From assembly GCA_046350635.1 (NCBI GenBank), contig JAXLZY010000003.1, forward strand, positions 76,315-140,314: DNA of 64,000 nucleotides, read 5' to 3'. Positions 60,039-64,000 of this stretch are shown piece after piece (the first letter of the stretch is position 1; each line of letters begins with the position of its first letter). The notes under the pieces are model-generated. The model made no database searches and was not told the origin of the DNA. It worked only from the letters and a program-made list of their open reading frames with translations. This stretch comes from CAZMHJ01 sp046350635. GTDB lineage: Bacteria > Patescibacteriota > Saccharimonadia > Saccharimonadales > CAIOMD01. Both the position numbers and the translations under genes were made by a program.

Positions 60039-60751
60039 TAGATTGAAGCAATACCACCCATAAGTCGCCGATATCCTGCGTGGGTATAACCGACTTGCTT
60101 TAGAATGGTAACGAACTCGTCGCCTTCCGGGAAGGCTGCAACAGACGCCGGAAGATATGAATAGGCGTTTTTATCTTTAGAAATAAGTCTGCCAATGTTT
60201 GGGATAATAAACCGCGAATAGAATCCAAACAATTGCTTAATCGGGAAAACCTTGGCTTTTGAAAACTCCAGCACAACTATCCCACCTCCCTTTTTAGTGA
60301 CACGGTACATTTCGCTTAGCCCCTTTTGTAAGTCACCAAAATTTCTGACCCCAAACCCAACGGCTGTAACATCAAACTCAGCATCATCAAAAGGCATTGC
60401 TTCACTATCGCCGACCCGAAGTTCGATGATATCTTGCATACGTTTTTTAGCAATTTTCTCATTTCCGATTGCTACCATATCAGCCGCAATATCCAAGCCT
60501 ACTATACGCTTTGGCTGTAGGCTCGCAGCCGCAATTGCCAAGTCGCCTGTTCCGGTGGCTACGTCTAGAATTATCTGGTGTGGGTAGCGCGCAATTTGCT
60601 TAACAGCCTGCTTGCGCCACCAAAAATCAATTCCTGCTGACATAAAATGGTTCAAGAAATCATAGGTTGGTGCAATAGCATTAAACATACTCGTGACTTC
60701 TTGTTTTTTTGTTTTACCAGCGGTGTTATATGGCTTAACTATTTGCGTCAT
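60023..60751 (-). CDS. menG: Demethylmenaquinone/ubiquinone C-methyltransferase
   Basis: 242 residues from the ATG at 60751 (the frame runs to 60913 but without motifs). Family blocks: MFNAIAPTYDFLNHFMSAGI, the SAM loop ILDVATGTGDLAIAAA, FDVTAVGFGVRNFGDLQKGL and GGIASIYYGQK at the C-terminus. It methylates the quinone ring in the last step of menaquinone or ubiquinone synthesis. No other quinone gene is in the window; next to the quinol oxidase, it may mature a scavenged demethylated quinone. Confidence 0.92.
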   Translation of the reverse strand: MTQIVKPYNTAGKTKKQEVTSMFNAIAPTYDFLNHFMSAGIDFWWRKQAVKQIARYPHQIILDVATGTGDLAIAAASLQPKRIVGLDIAADMVAIGNEKIAKKRMQDIIELRVGDSEAMPFDDAEFDVTAVGFGVRNFGDLQKGLSEMYRVTKKGGGIVVLEFSKAKVFPIKQLFGFYSRFIIPNIGRLISKDKNAYSYLPASVAAFPEGDEFVTILKQVGYTHAGYRRLMGGIASIYYGQK

Positions 60752-60824
60752 GAGCCAATGGTACCAGAATATGGCGTTCAGTTCGAATAGTACGCTATAC
60801 TCATACAACAGGAGGAATACACTA

Positions 60825-61007
60825 ATGAAGTTTCTATTTTCATTCACACTGCTCGTTTTACCACTTTTCTTGCTTGTATGCATACAAATTATTCGCCAGA
60901 ACGAAGATTTCAAGCGTACTATTTTTGGTAAGTTTCTGATTGGCTTATTTGGACTTTTTGCACTCGCCTCACTTGGGACTGCAGTCTATCTGATTACACA
61001 GATTTAA
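60825..61007 (+). CDS. Small two-helix membrane protein
   Basis: 60 residues, ATG at 60825 with a perfect AGGAGGA 5 bases before. Two hydrophobic helices (FLFSFTLLVLPLFLLVCIQII and the C-terminal GLFGLFALASLGTAVYLI) separated by a charged loop (RQNEDFKRTIFGK). No family recognised. Divergent from menG; possibly an accessory to the respiratory proteins, based on position only. Confidence 0.65.
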   Translation: MKFLFSFTLLVLPLFLLVCIQIIRQNEDFKRTIFGKFLIGLFGLFALASLGTAVYLITQI

Positions 61008-61071
61008 CAGATACCATATATTGTCAAAGTAAATAAAATATGATATAAAAAAGTATAGTACTGGAGTACGT

Positions 61072-61671
61072 ATGCGAATATTACGAATTGTTCTTATAGT
61101 TTGTGCGGCAATCTTATTGCTCTTTTTGCTTGTGAACTTAATTTTCAGGCCTGCCAAAAAAAGTTCTACCACTTCAACAACTACTCCAACTGTTAGTCTT
61201 AGCGAAACCTTTGCTAGCGCGGGTGGAACAGATGCAATAGTCACCTTCCAGACAGATGGCGTTATTAACGGTAATGATCAGCATCGACAAATTCAAATTA
61301 GTGTTTCTAAGACAAGCCGTACGCTAACGGTTTTTCAAGGTTATCAGGGCTCAGTTCTTAGTACTCAGTCGTTTTCAAATAACGATAGTGCCTTTCAGAG
61401 TTTCTTAAATGCGATTTACGGAGCTGGTTTTACAAATACCAAAAGTAATTCTACTCAGACGAACATTGCTGGCGCATGCCCATTGGGTAATCGCTTTATA
61501 TATAGCAGCAAAAATATTAGTGGCGCCCCTGCCTCGTTATGGGCGGCAACGTGTGGCAATAAAATTGGAACCTTTGGCGGTAATGTAACTACCGTTAATA
61601 CACTTTTTCGGTCACAGATTCCTAATTACAACTCACTTGTTAGTGGTGTAAATCTTAACCAGACACAATAA
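61072..61671 (+). CDS. Anchored Ser/Thr-rich surface protein
   Basis: 199 residues. An N-terminal anchor (IVLIVCAAILLLFLLVNLIF) and a Ser/Thr linker, then a beta-rich external domain of about 160 residues (TDAIVTFQTDGVINGNDQHR, TLTVFQGYQGSVLSTQSFSN). Two Cys (GACPLG, ATCGNK) may form a disulphide. No family known; similar plan to the 44725 and 50807 genes. Confidence 0.65.
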   Translation: MRILRIVLIVCAAILLLFLLVNLIFRPAKKSSTTSTTTPTVSLSETFASAGGTDAIVTFQTDGVINGNDQHRQIQISVSKTSRTLTVFQGYQGSVLSTQSFSNNDSAFQSFLNAIYGAGFTNTKSNSTQTNIAGACPLGNRFIYSSKNISGAPASLWAATCGNKIGTFGGNVTTVNTLFRSQIPNYNSLVSGVNLNQTQ

Positions 61672-61718
61672 TCCATTTCTCTCAGGCACAGTTCAGATAA
61701 AGCACGTGTAATAGTGCC

Positions 61719-63040
61719 ATGACACGTACCGCTCAACGAGCACTTATTATTACAACTATCGTAGTAGCGGTAGGAATTATGCTGTTTGGCTGGTGGCTTG
61801 GATCAGGGCATCAACTTACGAGCCACGCCACGAAGTTTATTGCTATTGGGCGTTTGGCCGGTATTGTTGCAACCGCCTCAGTATTACTTGAATTATTAGT
61901 CATGAGCCGCGCGCCGTTTATCGAAAAAAACTTTGAACTCGAAGAAATAAATGATTTCCATCGATACAACGGGTATACAATGACATACGCACTTATAGTG
62001 CATATTCTATTTTTGACACTTGGGTACAGTATCACTGGCCACACCAATCTTTGGACACAATTTTGGGGGTTCACTAACCAGTTTGAAGATGTTCTGAAGG
62101 CAATTATAGGATCGGTTGTGTTCTTTACTATCGCTATCTTTTCAATGCATGCCATGCGCAAACGATTACCATACGAAGTTTGGTACTTTTTGCACATACT
62201 CGTATATGGTGGTGTCATCTTAGCGTTTGGTCACCAAGTTCATGCCGGTAGTGATGTTGTGACGCAAAAATGGATGCAACTATTTTGGTACGGTATCTAT
62301 GCCACTGTATTTTTGATTCTTGGCTACTACCGGTTTATGATGCCAATATTCAACTATCTTCGACACGGATTTGTGGTTGATAAAATCGTAGAAGAAGCAG
62401 ACCATATCTACTCGTTGTACATTACGGGGCGTTCGATTGAATCATTCAACTATAATGCTGGTCAATATGCGCACTGGCGTTTCTTTAATAAAGAATTATG
62501 GCTCGAGGCTCATCCCTTTTCATTTTCATCAGAGCCGGGTGCGCAGTTTTTGCGTATTACATTTAAGGCAAGCGGGGATTTTCAGAGCAATTACGCCATA
62601 TACGGCCCGGAACACGTGTTTTAGTTGATGGCCCACGGGGATCGTTTACGGCCGATAGAGCCGAAACAGATAAAGTTCTATTGATTGCTGGCGGCATTGG
62701 TGTTGCGCCGTTTATTTCAACACTTAAGCAAATGCTCAATTCTGGCAAACAAGTACAGCTGCTGTATAGCGTTTCGGAACGTGGTGATTTTGCATTCGCA
62801 AGCGAATTACAAGCGCTTCGTTCTGGTTCTAATGGCTACTTTGGAATTACGCCTCATGTTTCATCAGAACAGGGTTATTTAAATGAATCTAGATTGTTAC
62901 CATTTGTAACGGGTACGGGAGATTCACTAACCGTATATGTATGTGGGCCAGATGCAATGACAACACGGCTAAAGGAACATATACTGCCTGCTCTTGGCGT
63001 TGAATCAGGCCAAATTGTCACTGAACGATTTAAGTTCTAA
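61719..63040 (+). CDS. Ferric-reductase-like flavocytochrome, interrupted by one frameshift
   Basis: About 440 residues after repair. The N-terminal half has six transmembrane helices with paired His for hemes (ALIVHILFLTLGYSITGH; FLHILVYGGVILAFGHQVHA). Then comes an FAD/NAD module: HPFSFSSEPG (FAD), LRITFKASGDFQSN, then one frame over RPGTRVLVDGPRGSF, LIAGGIGVAPFISTLKQML (NAD ribose loop) and VYVCGPDAMTTRLKE. Adding one T to the TT at 62591-62592 restores a continuous protein (SNLRHIRPGTRV). It carries electrons from NAD(P)H through FAD and heme across the membrane. Convergent with apbE, stops overlapping by 4 bp. Confidence 0.85.
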
Positions 63041-63744
63041 ACAGCTAAAACAGTACCATCTTTTGTAATAAATACTGCTTTAAAACCACGTTGCTTTTTC
63101 ATAAACTCGCTACCCTTTTCGTGACTCATAGCAAATACTGCTGTAGCGTAGACGTCAACGGGGATGATTGAGGGGCCAATAATAGTAACACTTGCAAGCT
63201 CATCGGCCGGAAGTTTTGTATGTGGGTCATAAATATGGGTGCCCCGTTCGTAATTGCCCGAAGTAGCAATAGCTCCGTTATCGAGCTTTATCGTTGCAAT
63301 AGGTTCAGCAGTATTTACTGGGTTTGCGATTACAATATCCCACGAATGGCCGTGCTTGCTTTTAGCCACAATATCCCCAGCAACGTTAATTAGGTATGTA
63401 TCAATGCCGTGGCTGTCAAGATAATCTGCCATCTGTTGTATGGCCCAGCCTTTAACGTAGCCAGTTGGGTTAAATGTTCCAGCATATCGTGGCGAAAAAT
63501 ACCCATTCGTTATCTGTTCATAGTCGTTACAGGCTTGAATAACTGCCTGCATATCTTTGCTCGCATCTTTCTCGCGTATTTGACCTCGCCAAAGTTTTGC
63601 GAGCTCACTGTTACTTTTATAGGGGCTAAATCGCTCATCAATCTCTTCGCCAATTGCAAATAAAGCGTCAAAGTATTTTTGACCTTTGACGCTCGGTAAA
63701 TCAATACTGATGGGCATGCCCATGCGCACTGAGACTTTACGCAT
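63037..63744 (-). CDS. apbE: FAD:protein FMN transferase (ApbE)
   Basis: 235 residues from the ATG at 63744 (a start at 63768 overlaps the upstream gene). Family blocks: MGMPISIDL, ERFSPYKSNSELAKL, GTFNPTGYVKGWAIQQMAD, TYLINVAGDIVAKSKHG, GAIATSGNYERGTHIYDPHT and a metal-binding Asp in IPVDVYATAVFAM. It attaches FMN covalently to Thr of a target protein. The target is very likely the FMN-binding protein encoded directly upstream, 4 bp away. Confidence 0.93.
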   Translation of the reverse strand: MRKVSVRMGMPISIDLPSVKGQKYFDALFAIGEEIDERFSPYKSNSELAKLWRGQIREKDASKDMQAVIQACNDYEQITNGYFSPRYAGTFNPTGYVKGWAIQQMADYLDSHGIDTYLINVAGDIVAKSKHGHSWDIVIANPVNTAEPIATIKLDNGAIATSGNYERGTHIYDPHTKLPADELASVTIIGPSIIPVDVYATAVFAMSHEKGSEFMKKQRGFKAVFITKDGTVLAV

Positions 63745-63748
63745 GTTG

Positions 63749-64000
63749 TTACGCCTTAGCGGCGTCAATTGCTGCTTGCAGTGACTCTACATAGCCTTGA
63801 CTGGTGTATGAGGCGCCCGATACCCCGTCAATATTTGAGCTTTGGGCAGATAAGGTTTCGGATTTTAATATTGGTAGCGCTTGGGTTGATAGCATCTCGG
63901 AATGGCGATCATCACTTGGGTAACTTAAATACTTAACATCTGTTATTTTGCCATCCGAAACAACGATTGCAATCTGTACATCGCCATAAGGAGTCGATGA
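63749..64000 (-). CDS. FMN-binding domain protein (5' part beyond window)
   Basis: C-terminal 83 residues only; the frame is open to base 64000. It matches the FMN-binding domain (NqrC/RnfG type): TPYGDVQIAIVVSDGKITDV, DDRHSEMLSTQALPILK and DGVSGASYTSQGYVESL. SGASYTS contains the S-G-A-x-x-T flavinylation motif recognised by ApbE. It is an extracytoplasmic electron carrier with covalent FMN, expected to accept electrons from the ferric-reductase-like protein. Four bp upstream of apbE. Confidence 0.88.
   Translation of the reverse strand, partial: SSTPYGDVQIAIVVSDGKITDVKYLSYPSDDRHSEMLSTQALPILKSETLSAQSSNIDGVSGASYTSQGYVESLQAAIDAAKA

Noticed and set aside
1..64000. CRISPR arrays, rRNA operons, insertion sequences
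   Set aside because: No regularly spaced repeats, no rRNA-like stretches and no transposase or integrase frames were seen on either strand.

Overview
The window reads as chromosomal DNA of a small-genome Patescibacteria/CPR bacterium, most likely a Candidatus Saccharibacteria (TM7). The evidence is indirect. The backbone is A+T-leaning and uses TGA as a normal stop (for example the ATGA overlap at 37278-37281), which argues against the recoded Gracilibacteria and Absconditabacteria. The gene set includes a bo3-type quinol oxidase with an isolated MenG/UbiE methyltransferase, sortase, PEGA, SmpB, a DUF3048 protein and many Ser/Thr-rich single-pass surface proteins. Many promoters are near-consensus with exact 17-bp spacers, and several start codons lie on or next to the predicted transcription start. 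No rRNA, CRISPR array, transposase or integrase was found.

Layout. 1-6.3 kb: DUF3048 protein (partial), gltX, two membrane-anchored proteins and a sortase. 6.4-6.6 kb: tRNA-Leu(CAA) with tRNA debris around it. 6.7-10.7 kb: copper operon csoR / HMA-membrane-cupredoxin fusion / copA, with its promoter and operator. 10.8-17 kb: an unknown protein, CorA, then an eight-gene housekeeping operon (small membrane protein, ExoA, guanylate kinase-like, Nudix, hydrolase-like, HAD, NAD(P)HX dehydratase-like). 17-26.9 kb: a mosaic accessory island. 26.9-34.5 kb: SmpB, alpha/beta hydrolase, membrane glycosidase, GT2, thermonuclease, RsmG and a PAP2-kinase-flippase fusion. 34.5-34.8 kb: a structured non-coding RNA. 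34.9-39.3 kb: CDF-like, ParB-like, HNH, BtuR and unknown proteins. 39.5-46 kb: aquaporin, RdgB, UvrD-type helicase-nuclease and surface proteins. 46.0-46.3 kb: tRNA-Gln(UUG) behind an unusual structured leader. 46.4-54.8 kb: EEP, CYTH, DEAD-box, GH16, Nudix, HD, PlsC and L25. 54.9-60.8 kb: cupredoxin, cyoABCDE and menG. 61-64 kb: a flavin electron-transfer module (ferric-reductase-like, ApbE, FMN-binding protein).

The most unusual part is 17-26.9 kb. Six strongly G+C-rich gene blocks (VWA, TerD-like, DUF475/TerC-like, lipoprotein plus membrane protein, two small genes, one small gene) each end at a long, near-perfect G+C hairpin. They are separated by A+T-rich DNA that carries consensus promoters. 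In the middle lies a three-gene A+T-rich operon with native-looking composition: a HAD phosphatase and two paralogous phosphoribosyltransferase-like proteins. TerD + VWA + TerC-like + PRTase + HAD is the gene set of Ter-type stress-response systems with a nucleotide-metabolite biosynthetic arm, so this looks like a mosaic Ter island in a CPR genome.

Caution on sequence quality: at least three backbone genes (aquaporin, UvrD-like helicase, ferric-reductase-like) and the VWA and TerD genes are broken by shifts that a one-base change in or near a short homopolymer would repair. Uncorrected long-read indels are the simplest explanation, so the pseudogene calls are provisional.
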